From: Isotricha intestinalis
Taxonomy: Eukaryota; Ciliophora; Litostomatea; Vestibuliferida; Isotrichidae
Assembly (NCBI GenBank): GCA_023807065.1
Contig: JAJJLU010000477.1
Span: forward strand, 1 to 38,360
DNA: 38,360 nt
Direction: 5' to 3'
Positions 28,260 to 37,160 of this stretch are shown piece after piece; the stretch's first letter is position 1; each line of letters opens with the position of its first letter. Below the pieces are notes generated by a model. That model did not search any database. It saw only the letters and a program-made list of their open reading frames with translations, and was not told the DNA's origin. The position numbers and the translations under genes are program-made.

Positions 28260-28355
28260 ATTTTTTTATTATTTTATATTTTACTTTTTGTAATAAATTC
28301 TTATTTTTTATTATAATTACCCATAATATATTTTATATATATATATATTTTATTC
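28260..28355. promoter_or_regulatory. 96-bp divergent promoter region
   Basis: The start codons of the TPS-like gene (-) and the RING-like gene (+) lie 96 bp apart, so both promoters must fit in or near this stretch. It is A/T-only apart from a CCC and a few isolated G or C bases, and ends with a run of alternating T and A (about 28331-28347). No specific factor site can be named. Confidence 0.45.
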
Positions 28356-28838
28356 ATGGTTGATTTGACAACTGTACTCATATATATAATGATATTTTTG
28401 ATGTTGTTTTCAGGAATAATAGTTTGTTTAGTTTATTGCTGTTATCGTATGTGTAAAAACCAACAAATAAAAGTTTTAAAAAGACCAATAACTCAAACAT
28501 ATATCGAAACGATTGAAAAATATGATAAAAATTTGGAAAAATGTAGTTTATGTAAAAATGAATCAGCAATTTATCGATTTAATTGTGGTTGTAAGTTATG
28601 TGAACAAGATTCAAGAATATTAAAAATTGAAAATAAAAAATGTAAAAGAGCTTGTTTTATATGTAATAAAAGTATTAAAAAAATAAAACAAATTGCATTT
28701 GTTTGTAATATATGTTTAAGTGTTACAAGTCGAATATTTAAATTATCTTGTGGATGTTCATTGATGATTTGTAAAAATTGTATTAATAGAATTATTAATT
28801 CTAAAAAATGTCCTCAATGTCGAAAAATGCTTAAATAA
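28356..28838 (+). CDS. Membrane-anchored protein with two Cys-rich RING-like zinc modules
   Basis: A 160-residue protein. A single N-terminal membrane segment (about residues 6-30, LIYIMIFLMLFSGIIVCLVY) is followed by CCYRMC and a basic stretch. The cytosolic part has two zinc-binding modules: CSLC...NCGCKLC...CKRACFIC (about 67-107) and CNIC...LSCGCSLMICKNC...CPQC (about 117-157). The second follows the spacing of a RING finger (C-x2-C-x11-C-x-C-x4-C-x2-C-x9-C-x2-C), with CGC where the usual Cys-His pair is. A role as a ubiquitin ligase on a membrane is possible but unproven. It shares a 96-bp divergent promoter region with the TPS-like gene. Confidence 0.72.
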   Translation: MVDLTTVLIYIMIFLMLFSGIIVCLVYCCYRMCKNQQIKVLKRPITQTYIETIEKYDKNLEKCSLCKNESAIYRFNCGCKLCEQDSRILKIENKKCKRACFICNKSIKKIKQIAFVCNICLSVTSRIFKLSCGCSLMICKNCINRIINSKKCPQCRKMLK

Positions 28839-28876
28839 AAAAAGATTTTTAATTCATTTATCTAATATTATATATT

Positions 28877-29047
28877 TTATAATACTTTTAATATATCATT
28901 TTTTATTCTTTTATTTTTTTGAATTTGTTGAGTTGGAATATTTAGTATCATTATTTGATTTTTTTTTTTTATTATTTGATTATATTTTATTTGTTTTTCA
29001 CACATTGTTTTTTTTCTCGAATTATTATGAGTTAAATTATATGACAT
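28877..29047 (-). CDS. Possible tiny basic protein, 56 residues
   Basis: A complete short frame from ATG (29047) to TAA, beginning MSYNLTHNNSRKKTMCEKQI and ending DILKVL. It is Lys/Asn/Gln-rich with no recognised motif. In its favour it uses ordinary codons such as TCA, ACT, CAT and GAA, ends in TAA like every other gene here, and lies in a spacer that is otherwise gene-free. Against it are its size and the ease with which A-rich DNA gives open frames. I cannot say whether it is expressed. Confidence 0.22.
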   Translation of the reverse strand: MSYNLTHNNSRKKTMCEKQIKYNQIIKKKNQIMILNIPTQQIQKNKRIKNDILKVL

Positions 29048-29266
29048 TTAATAAAAAATTAACAATTAAATTATATTAATTCAATTATAAAAAAAATTGC
29101 AAATTTCCTTTTCAAAAAACTATATAATAGATAATTCCATAAATAATAAATTAATTAAAAAGACGTACAACCAAAGACAAAACAACATTTACCAAAGAAA
29201 TAAGAATCCCTACTCAAATAGACTCAAAACAATAGAATACAAAGAAACCATAACAGGAATAATCAA

Positions 29267-29852
29267 ATGGACAATATTTTCAATGACTTTATAAACAAAC
29301 AATGGAATTGATGATTTTAATGATCCATTTGATGATGTTTTTTCTGGTTTTGGTTTTGGAAGAAATCACATTCAAAATTTATTTGGTGATATGAAATTAA
29401 TAATATGCAAAATAATTTAATAAATGTTAATAATCAAAATAGTAGAGGTGAAGCAACAATGATTTCTCAAGCTTTATAAAATAGATTATTCTTTTGGTCA
29501 AGCTGTTAAACAAAGTAATCAGTCAAGAGCTATTAACAAATTGGTGATGATGGTCATAGAATTTCTGAGAAACAAGAAGCTTATAAAAATAGTAATGGAA
29601 TACAGAAAGCTACTCATCAAAGAATATTAGATGATAGAGGAGTTAAATTAATTAAACAAAGAAATAAGAATACTGGTGAACAAGAAGAACATAATATTTT
29701 TTAGAGGAATAAATGAAAGAGATTTAGATAATTTTAATAGAGAATATAATGATTATAGACAGAAATTTGGATTTGAAAGGAATTATCAAATGTTAAATGA
29801 TATAAGGAATAATAGATTAAATGCTGGTAATAATAATGAGAATAATAGATAA
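29267..29852 (+). pseudogene. Broken gene of the myeloid leukemia factor (MLF) family
   Basis: Six consecutive coding segments lie in order but alternate between two frames. Segment A (29267-29311) reads MDNIFNDFINKQWN, B (from 29310) DDFNDPFDDVFSGFGFG, C (about 29402-29479) MISQAL, D (about 29480-29540) DYSFGQAVKQSN, E (about 29540-29704) GDDGHRISEKQEAY and ATHQRILDDRG, and F (from 29703) RGINERDLDNFNREYND. The E and F segments match the MLF domain: a charged block before KATHQRILDDRG, then TGEQEEHN and the RG..E.D...F. motif. MLF proteins are cytosolic or nuclear factors binding 14-3-3 and Hsp70-type chaperones in animals (family knowledge). Each break fits one base gained or lost in a short A or T run: +1, -1, +1, -1, +1. 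It ends in TAA. Recent loss or a sequencing fault are both possible. Confidence 0.75.
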
Positions 29853-29976
29853 TCATACTTGGAATATATAGTTTTTTCATTTATTTTTATTTATTGTTTT
29901 ATTTATTAAATGAAAAATATTTTTAATTTTTATATTACCCATTCACTATTTATAAATAATAATAAAATTATTTATT

Positions 29977-32856
29977 TTACCAATCATTCATTTTTTTTTC
30001 TAAATCTATGAAATCAGGTCTATTGTTTTCATTAATTTCTAACATACTTTCAATTAATTCAATAAATTTTTTACTGTATTTATTCTCAAGATTTTTTGTA
30101 ATAAATTTCCTGATTTCATTCATATAAATATATTTTCTAATTTCAAAAATAGAATCAATATTTAAAGTAGAAGCATAAAAAATACATAAACCAAAAGAAT
30201 AAACATCACTTTTAAATAAATTATGTTTAATATCAATTTGATTAGTTCTTAATCCATTAAATAATAAAGGACTCATATATATTTCAGTTCCTTTTAAAGT
30301 TTGTAAATTATTAGTTAATTTTTTTATTTGTTTTGCTTCTCCAAAATCTGCAATTTTATATATTTTATTTTTAAAAATTACAATATTTTGTGGTTTAATA
30401 TCTCTATGACTTACATTTTTTTTTTGTAAAAATGATAAAGCTGAAGTTAATTGTTTTATTATATTAATTAATTCTTCTTCACTATAATTTTTTGATTTCT
30501 CAGAAAAATATTTTATTTCTTTTTCCCAATCTGTTAATCCAACTTCCATTAAAATATAAATTACATATGTTGAATTATCTAATTTTGTATTATATAAACC
30601 TATTATTTTTACAATATTATCATTTTTTAAATTATAACATAAATTATATTCTTTTATTATATCTTCTAAATCTAATTCTTCTGATAAAATAATTTTTTTC
30701 ATTGAAAAAAGTTCTCCTTTATCATTTTCAACTAAATATATTTTTCCAAAATTTCCTTGTCCTAATTGAGTTATAATATTATAATCATTTAAATTAAATG
30801 ATTTTAATTTATTTTCTTTATTTTTAGAATAAATTTGTGTTATAATATTATTATTTCCTAATAATTTAGTTTTATCAAAAACACAATAATTATTTTTTAT
30901 TTTATTATTATCTGGACTTTTTGATAATAATGAAAAATTAGAATTATAAAATTCATTTTCAAATTCTTCATTAGGACTTTCTCCTCTTGATTTTTTTTTT
31001 GATAATTCTCTTACTTTTTCTCTATGATCACTTTCTTCTTCATTAAATTTAATTTGAAATTGTTTTCTTTCTGAAGAAGAAGGACTTTTATATTTTATTC
31101 TAAATCTATTTATTCCTTTAATATTTCTATAATTCTCAAATTCATAATCTGAATAATCTGAATTTTTATCAGTTGAACTTTCTTTCCTTTTTGAATTTAA
31201 AACATTTTCTGAATTAAATAAATTTATTTTTTTCTTTGGAATATAAATTTGATAATTTTTATTATAATATTTATTTTTATAATTATTTAAAGAATCTTTT
31301 CTTTCATCTTTTTTTTTCTCATTTGATTTTATTCTTTTTGAATTAATACTTGAATTAAATATATTTATATTATTTTTTCTTGTTAAACTTAAATGAATTC
31401 TCTTTGTTGGATATTTTATTAATAAATTTCTTCTGTTATCATTATATTTTTCTTCAAATGAATTTTCATAATTTTTTGTAGAATTTGATGTGCAAATATT
31501 TATTTTTGATTTTGATATATTTTTATTCAATAATGAAATTGATAAATTTCTTCTTTTATTCTCTGAACTTTCATTATTTGAATTTATTTTATCTTGAAAT
31601 TCTGTAATTTTATAATCATTTTTAATAGATTTTAAATTATTAATTTCTTTACTATTCTCATCATTATTATTTGAAGTTTTTGTTGTAATTGAAAAAGAAT
31701 TAATACTTTGATTTTTATCAATCACATATGTATTTTTACTTTTCATATTATTTTCAATATCTTCAATATATATATTTTTAGTAATGAAAGATTTATGACA
31801 TTTAGGACAAAACCAATGAAATTTATGAATTGAACTTAAAATTTTACAAGAAGAACAAACAATAATTCCTTTCCCAGAAATTTCACCATAATATAAAATA
31901 CCATTACATTTCACATTATGAGTAAAAACAGTATTATTTATTTCTTCTAGATTTAAACATCCACACGGTAATTCTTTTGGTTTAATTATTCTTTTATTTA
32001 TTTTCGCATTTTTAATTGCTAATTTAATTAATTTAAATTCCAAAGGATTATAAATTTTAGCATAAGATTTAAATTCTTTATGACAAGATAAACATGTCCA
32101 AATAACATCTAAAGGACTTATTACAAGTTTACATTTTTTACAATATAAATTTGAATTTTTAATCCAAAATTTATCTCCACATTTTATACAACTCATTTGT
32201 TCATTTATTAATATATTACAATGATATTTTTCCCATGTTGCTGGAGGTAAAAATTTATTTATATTTGGTATTATTGAAGAATAAAATTCTTTTTTACAAT
32301 TTATACAATACATTAATATTGATGATTCATAATAACACATTTTACAATTTGTACATATTACATATAATATTTTTGAATTTGAATTTATTTCTGAAACTGT
32401 TATAAATCTTCCTTTACATTTATGGAATGCAACTTGATCATAATAACAATGACTTCTGTAATTTGTTAAATAAGAAAATTCTTTTGTTTTTGAATTATTT
32501 TTTTTTGATAAATTTTGAGAATACTTTTTATACTCATTGAAACATAAATTATACATTTTATTATATATTTTTTTCTTAAATTTTTGCTCTGCTTTAATTA
32601 TATGGTTTTGAAGTTCTATATTTGATTCTATTAAATCTTCAGTGTAATAATCTTGTAATATGATTTTCATTCTTGAAAAGAAAAAATTTAGGTGATCTTC
32701 CTCTTTTTTTATTAATATTTCTTCACAATTATCAATAAATTCATTTTTATATTTATCATAAATGATTTCAAATGAAATTGAATGTTTTCTTTTTTTATTA
32801 TAAATTCTGAAATTGTCATTATTATCAACAAAGGAATTTTTACTTGATGTTTCCAT
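29977..32856 (-). CDS. Protein kinase with N-terminal Cys-rich zinc module
   Basis: A 959-residue protein. Residues about 141-365 form a Cys/His-rich module with at least eight Cys pairs (HKCKGRF, CTNCKMC, CINCKKEF, CIKCGDKFW, CKKCKL, CLSCHKEF, CGCLN, CSSCK, CPKCHKSF), and contain PATWEKYHC and YNPLEFK. This module occurs, to my knowledge, in uncharacterised ciliate proteins with or without a kinase. Residues 365-680 are disordered Asn/Ser/Lys-rich. The kinase lies at about 688-957: GQGNFGKIYLVE, SMKKI with the expected Lys, HRDIKPQN (His817, Asp819), DFGEAK (Asp837) and GTEIYMSP. It keeps all catalytic residues, so it should be active; the group is not obvious (closest in look to NEK/ULK-type or other Ser/Thr kinases). 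The zinc module may be a protein- or nucleic-acid-binding sensor (inference). Confidence 0.85.
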   Translation of the reverse strand: METSSKNSFVDNNDNFRIYNKKRKHSISFEIIYDKYKNEFIDNCEEILIKKEEDHLNFFFSRMKIILQDYYTEDLIESNIELQNHIIKAEQKFKKKIYNKMYNLCFNEYKKYSQNLSKKNNSKTKEFSYLTNYRSHCYYDQVAFHKCKGRFITVSEINSNSKILYVICTNCKMCYYESSILMYCINCKKEFYSSIIPNINKFLPPATWEKYHCNILINEQMSCIKCGDKFWIKNSNLYCKKCKLVISPLDVIWTCLSCHKEFKSYAKIYNPLEFKLIKLAIKNAKINKRIIKPKELPCGCLNLEEINNTVFTHNVKCNGILYYGEISGKGIIVCSSCKILSSIHKFHWFCPKCHKSFITKNIYIEDIENNMKSKNTYVIDKNQSINSFSITTKTSNNNDENSKEINNLKSIKNDYKITEFQDKINSNNESSENKRRNLSISLLNKNISKSKINICTSNSTKNYENSFEEKYNDNRRNLLIKYPTKRIHLSLTRKNNINIFNSSINSKRIKSNEKKKDERKDSLNNYKNKYYNKNYQIYIPKKKINLFNSENVLNSKRKESSTDKNSDYSDYEFENYRNIKGINRFRIKYKSPSSSERKQFQIKFNEEESDHREKVRELSKKKSRGESPNEEFENEFYNSNFSLLSKSPDNNKIKNNYCVFDKTKLLGNNNIITQIYSKNKENKLKSFNLNDYNIITQLGQGNFGKIYLVENDKGELFSMKKIILSEELDLEDIIKEYNLCYNLKNDNIVKIIGLYNTKLDNSTYVIYILMEVGLTDWEKEIKYFSEKSKNYSEEELINIIKQLTSALSFLQKKNVSHRDIKPQNIVIFKNKIYKIADFGEAKQIKKLTNNLQTLKGTEIYMSPLLFNGLRTNQIDIKHNLFKSDVYSFGLCIFYASTLNIDSIFEIRKYIYMNEIRKFITKNLENKYSKKFIELIESMLEINENNRPDFIDLEKKMNDW

Positions 32857-33816
32857 AAATTTTAAAAAATTTAAAAAATTGAAATTAAATGCATAAAAAT
32901 AATTAATAAAAAAAATTAAAAAATAAATTAATTACTTCAAAATATATTCAAAAATTTCTTCAAATGTTTTTCTAAATGCAATTTACAAAAGAAATTATTA
33001 AATTGAGATTTAGTTTTTGCAATAGAATATTTTATATCTTTGCAAGAAAAAAAACTTTTATACTAATCATATGGAAGACAAAATAATATTTGGAATTTTA
33101 TAAATTGTATTCTAACTTTTCTCTAAAAAAAAATTTTACATTATCAAATAAATTCCAATATTATCATTTATTATATTGCTTCTATCATAATATTTATAAA
33201 TATAAATAGAATTAAAAATTAAAGATTAAATCATTAAAAAATTTCCTTTTGTTAATTTTTGACTTTCTTCTTGTAGATTATTTTCTTTATTTTTCGATAA
33301 ATTATGTTCTATAATATATATAGAATATAAGAAATGTATCGTAAAGATAATATATTAAACTACCCAATAATAGCATTTTTAAAATTTTTTACTATAATCT
33401 ACTATAAAATTTATAATCAAAAAAAGATATATAAAAATTAAATTTTTTTGAATAGCAAAACAACATTTTTATTAGAATAAAATAATTCAATTATAGAAAA
33501 ATTTAAATATATATTTTTCAAATATTATAATAATCTTTATTTATCAAATACTTTTTTTTATTTATTAATTCCAAAAATAATAAATTTCAGTTTTATTTTC
33601 ATACATTAAAAAACAATTATTTTTGAATATTAATTCCTTCTTTTTTTTAATAGGAAAATAAACATTATAAACTTAAAACCCTAAAATTAATATACTTCCA
33701 ATAATATTAAAAATTTAATATTAAATATTATATTTCAAAAAAAAAATTTATTTTTATAGTAATTATTAATTTTTATTTAAAACCATAATATTAAATTAAA
33801 ACTTAATAATATACTC
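32857..33816. other. 960-bp intergenic region, the longest gene-free stretch
   Basis: This A/T-rich stretch has no useful open frame on either strand and no recognised tRNA, snRNA or rRNA element. It lies upstream of the zinc-module kinase and downstream of the MORN protein (both on the - strand), so it contains the kinase promoter and the MORN-gene 3' end. A short CCCTAAA-like block at about 33679 is single and not a repeat. Slightly richer C content around 33000-33060 is not organised. Confidence 0.5.
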
Positions 33817-36060
33817 TTAATTATTATTTTTTTTTCCATTAAAATATTCACCTTCAAATATTAATTCACCATTATAATTATATTCTTTTGCTTTTCCATT
33901 CCATTTTTTTCCATTTAAAAATTCACCTTCAAATTCTAAATTACCATTATCATAATTATAATATTTTCCTTTTCCATTTCTTTTTCCATTAATATATTCA
34001 CCTTCAAATTTTAATTTACCATAAAAATATTCTTTTACTTTTCCGTTTTTTTGTCCATTCTTTAATTCACCTTCAAATTCTAATTTATCAAAAGAATTAT
34101 ATTCTATTAATTTTCCATTCCATTTTCGTCCATTTAAATATTCTCCTTCAAATATTAATTTACTATTATAATTATATTCTTTTCCATTAAATCTTTCTCC
34201 ATTTAAATATTCTCCTTCAAATCTTAATATACCACTATAATCATATTCTTTTACTTTTCCATTTCCATTTTTTATTTCAATTATTTCCCCATTATAATCA
34301 TATATTTTTCCATTCCATTTTTTTTTATTTAAATATCCTCCTTCAAATTGTATTTTACCATTATAATCATATTCTTTTCCATTAAATCTTTCTCCATTTA
34401 AATATTCACCTTCAAATTGTATTTTACCATTATACTCATTATATTCTTTTACTTTTCTATTTTTTTCTCCATTTAAATATTCTCCTTCTAATTCTAATTT
34501 ATCTTTGTAATTATATTTTTGTACTTTTCCTTTCCATTTTACTCCATTTAAATATTCTCCTTCAAATTCTACATATTTACCATTATAATTATATTCTTTT
34601 CCATTAAATTTTTTTCCATTTAAATATTCACCTTCAAATCTTAATTTACCAAAAATATATTCTTTTCCTTTTCCATTTCTTTCACCATTTAAATATTCTC
34701 CTTCAAATTCTAATTTACCATTATAATATTCTTTTACTTTTCCATTTTTTTCACCATTTAAATATTCTCCTTCAAATTCTAATTTACCATCATAATCATA
34801 TTCTTTTACTTTTCCATTACCATTTTTTATTTCAATTATTCCCCCATTTTTATCGTATATTTTTCCATTCAATATTTTTCCCATTGAATATTCACCTTCA
34901 AATCTTAATTCACCATTAGAATAATATTTTTTTATTTTTCCATCTAATTTACCCTCTTTAAAATTATAATCTCCTATCTTTCCAGTCCATCTTTTCCCAT
35001 TTAAATATTCTCCTTCAAATTGTAATTCACCTTTATAATATTCTTTTCCTTTCCCATTTCTTTCTCCATTTAAATATTCACCTTCAAAGCTTAATTTACC
35101 ATGATAATCATATTCTTTTCCTTTCCCATTTCTTTTATTATTTTCATAATTTCCATCAAATATCAAACGACTAACCCAACGTTTATCATCATAACCATAT
35201 TCCTCTCTTGTAACTTCATATTCTTTTCCTTTTCCATTTCTTTCTCCATTTAAATAATAGCCTTCAAATTCTATTTCATTATCAGTTTTATATTCTATTG
35301 AATATCCATTTCTTTCTCCGTCTAAATAATAACTTTTAAAATTTACATCACCATCTTTTTCATAATTTATTAATTGTCCATTTATTTTTCCATTTAAATA
35401 ATTTCCTTCAGACTCTAATTCACCACTTAGATAATAATGTCTAAATTTTCCATTTCTTTCTCCGTTTATATATTCACCTTCAAATTTTAAATCTCCATTA
35501 TAATTATATTCTTTTCCTTTTCCATTTTTTTCACCATTTATATATTCTCCTTCAAAACATAATTGATTAAAGACATCATATTCATTTATTTTTCCATTTC
35601 CATTTTTTAATTCACATTCTAATTTACTTTTATTATCATATATTTTTCCATTCCATTTTTTTCCATTTAAATATTCACCTTCAAATTTTAAAATTCCATC
35701 ATGATAATATTCTTTTCCTTTTCCATTTCTTTTTCCATTTAAATATTCTCCTTCATATTTTATTAACCAATTATCATTATATTCTTTTCCTTTTCCATTT
35801 CTTTTTCCATTTAAATATTCTCCTTCAAATATTAATCTATTATTTTTTATTAAATATTCTTTTCCTTTTCCATTTATTCCATCTACTTTATATTTTTGGC
35901 TTATATTTTTAAAATTTTCTAAATCTATTTCTAGTATGTTTTGATAATATTTACTATATTTTATTATTTCTAATTTTTTCTTTTCTTCTAAAAATAATAA
36001 TGTATTTTGAATATTATATATTGATTTAATATTTCTTAATTTAATTACAGTGTCTTTCAT
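33817..36060 (-). CDS. MORN-variant repeat protein with 29 tandem units
   Basis: A 747-residue repeat protein. The first about 55 residues (MKDTVIKLRNIKSIYNIQNT, then FLEEKKKLEIIKYSKYYQNI) form a helical head resembling an F-box-like start I associate with ciliate repeat proteins. From about residue 60 to the end I count 29 units of about 18-35 residues with the consensus FEGEYLNGERNGKGKEYNYNG-KL, the MORN-variant (MORN_2) pattern built on a YxGEY..G..NGKG core. Such arrays form extended beta-hairpin solenoids that bind lipids or scaffold proteins (family knowledge). Units 3-4, 14-15 and 22-23 share a short variant, (W/L)NGKIYD..., followed by a shortened unit ending NGNGKVKEYDY, giving a higher-order pattern. 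No membrane or signal sequence. It is divergent from the next + gene, 248 bp away. Confidence 0.85.
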   Translation of the reverse strand: MKDTVIKLRNIKSIYNIQNTLLFLEEKKKLEIIKYSKYYQNILEIDLENFKNISQKYKVDGINGKGKEYLIKNNRLIFEGEYLNGKRNGKGKEYNDNWLIKYEGEYLNGKRNGKGKEYYHDGILKFEGEYLNGKKWNGKIYDNKSKLECELKNGNGKINEYDVFNQLCFEGEYINGEKNGKGKEYNYNGDLKFEGEYINGERNGKFRHYYLSGELESEGNYLNGKINGQLINYEKDGDVNFKSYYLDGERNGYSIEYKTDNEIEFEGYYLNGERNGKGKEYEVTREEYGYDDKRWVSRLIFDGNYENNKRNGKGKEYDYHGKLSFEGEYLNGERNGKGKEYYKGELQFEGEYLNGKRWTGKIGDYNFKEGKLDGKIKKYYSNGELRFEGEYSMGKILNGKIYDKNGGIIEIKNGNGKVKEYDYDGKLEFEGEYLNGEKNGKVKEYYNGKLEFEGEYLNGERNGKGKEYIFGKLRFEGEYLNGKKFNGKEYNYNGKYVEFEGEYLNGVKWKGKVQKYNYKDKLELEGEYLNGEKNRKVKEYNEYNGKIQFEGEYLNGERFNGKEYDYNGKIQFEGGYLNKKKWNGKIYDYNGEIIEIKNGNGKVKEYDYSGILRFEGEYLNGERFNGKEYNYNSKLIFEGEYLNGRKWNGKLIEYNSFDKLEFEGELKNGQKNGKVKEYFYGKLKFEGEYINGKRNGKGKYYNYDNGNLEFEGEFLNGKKWNGKAKEYNYNGELIFEGEYFNGKKNNN
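33840..35890 (-). repeat. Tandem 60-75 bp coding repeat array (MORN units)
   Basis: On the + strand the array is visible as recurring CCATTTAAATATTC blocks followed by ACCTTCAAAT or TCCTTCAAAT, spaced roughly every 60 to 75 bases through the whole gene. Neighbouring units are near-identical at places (for example around 34680-34790), which suggests fairly recent unit duplication or conversion. Confidence 0.85.
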
Positions 36061-36308
36061 ATTTATTTTTTTATTTAAATTAATTTATGTGTTTCTTCTT
36101 TTTTTCAAATAATAATAATAATAATAGCAATAATTTTATACAAGCTGGTTTGGAGAATAGAAGATTTTTGTGTGATTATAGAAACACATATTACTAAAGG
36201 TATAATGCTTTTTAATAAGTAAAATTTTAAAATTATATTAAAATTATTTTTTTTTTTTTTTTTACACCAACATATATATAGAAAGAATTTTTTAATTGTA
36301 AAGCAATA

Positions 36309-36857
36309 ATGGGGAAAAGAACCACAAAAAATAAAAGAACAAAGGATAATACAATAGATAAGACTGGTATATCAACTCCTAGAAGTGCATATTCACCTTT
36401 AAGAAGAAAACAAATTAGCCCAATTAAATCAAATTATCAATTAAGAAAAAAGAGAGGACAAAATTCTTTAAATGAAAATGATTTGTTGAATAGATCTATA
36501 ATATATCAGAAAAGCAAAAAAAAGAAAAATAAAAAAAACAATAAAAAAAAAGAAAAAGTCATCAATAAAAAAATAGATAAAATATTAATGAATGATAAAA
36601 AAAATAATTCAACTTCAAATATAAAAGATAATTTAATAAAGGAATTACAACCAGAAGGATTTTATGAAATGCTTAAAAATTTATTTAATGAAAACAATGA
36701 AAAAATCGTGGATAAATTATTAAAAATATATAATTTCCTAATAGAAAAAGATAAATATCAAAAAGAGGTTAATCTCAATATACTCAATTTATTAAATAAA
36801 ATTAAAAATTTATTAGAAGAAAGATTAGATTTAAAAATTAAAAAAGAAATTATCTAA
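36309..36857 (+). CDS. Small basic protein with a helical C-terminus, unknown function
   Basis: A 182-residue protein. The N-terminal half is strongly basic (MGKRTTKNKRTKDNTIDKTG and later a Lys/Asn run at about 60-90), with Ser-Pro motifs (TPRSAYSPLRRK, ISPIKSN), as in nuclear or chromatin-associated proteins. From about 110 the sequence becomes helical and amphipathic (LIKELQPEGFYEMLKNLFNE, VDKLLKIYNFLIEK, LNLLNKIKNLLEERLDLKIK), with Leu at heptad spacing. No known domain is recognised. Ser-Pro sites could be targets of proline-directed kinases. The gene starts at the first ATG after an A/T leader and is divergent from the MORN gene. Confidence 0.65.
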   Translation: MGKRTTKNKRTKDNTIDKTGISTPRSAYSPLRRKQISPIKSNYQLRKKRGQNSLNENDLLNRSIIYQKSKKKKNKKNNKKKEKVINKKIDKILMNDKKNNSTSNIKDNLIKELQPEGFYEMLKNLFNENNEKIVDKLLKIYNFLIEKDKYQKEVNLNILNLLNKIKNLLEERLDLKIKKEII

Positions 36858-37160
36858 AATTATTATTCATATTCTTCTTTTTTTTTTTGAAATTTAATAT
36901 TTTTTTTCATATTTCTTTTTCACTTTTTTTTTTTAATCATTATTAAAACATTGCTAATTTTTATAAAACAATTTTATATCCATTACACGGTAAAAAATTA
37001 AAAAAAAACTATTTATGAATATTTTTAAATCATTTTTTTCTCTTTATTATGAATTAAATTATTCATTTAAACATAAAAATATAATGAATTAAATTTTTAA
37101 TTTCTAATTTAATTTTTTTTAGAAAAAAAGTAAAAATTATAAATTTTAAATATCAAAATA
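36858..37160. other. 303-bp intergenic region
   Basis: T-rich then A-rich spacer between two + strand genes. No open frame or RNA element is seen. Confidence 0.5.

Noticed and set aside
29448..29484. A 37-base GT...AG stretch that could be an intron joining two segments of the MLF-like gene
   Set aside because: It would fix only one of five breaks and would remove sequence that reads as normal MLF-type coding (GEATMISQAL); a one-base T-run indel explains it more simply.
33675..33690. AACCCTAAAA, like a plant-type telomere repeat
   Set aside because: A single unit inside a spacer, with no neighbouring copies.
33840..35890. Regularly spaced repeats that could be taken for a CRISPR array
   Set aside because: The units are of variable length, have no unique spacers and translate in one frame into MORN-variant repeats.
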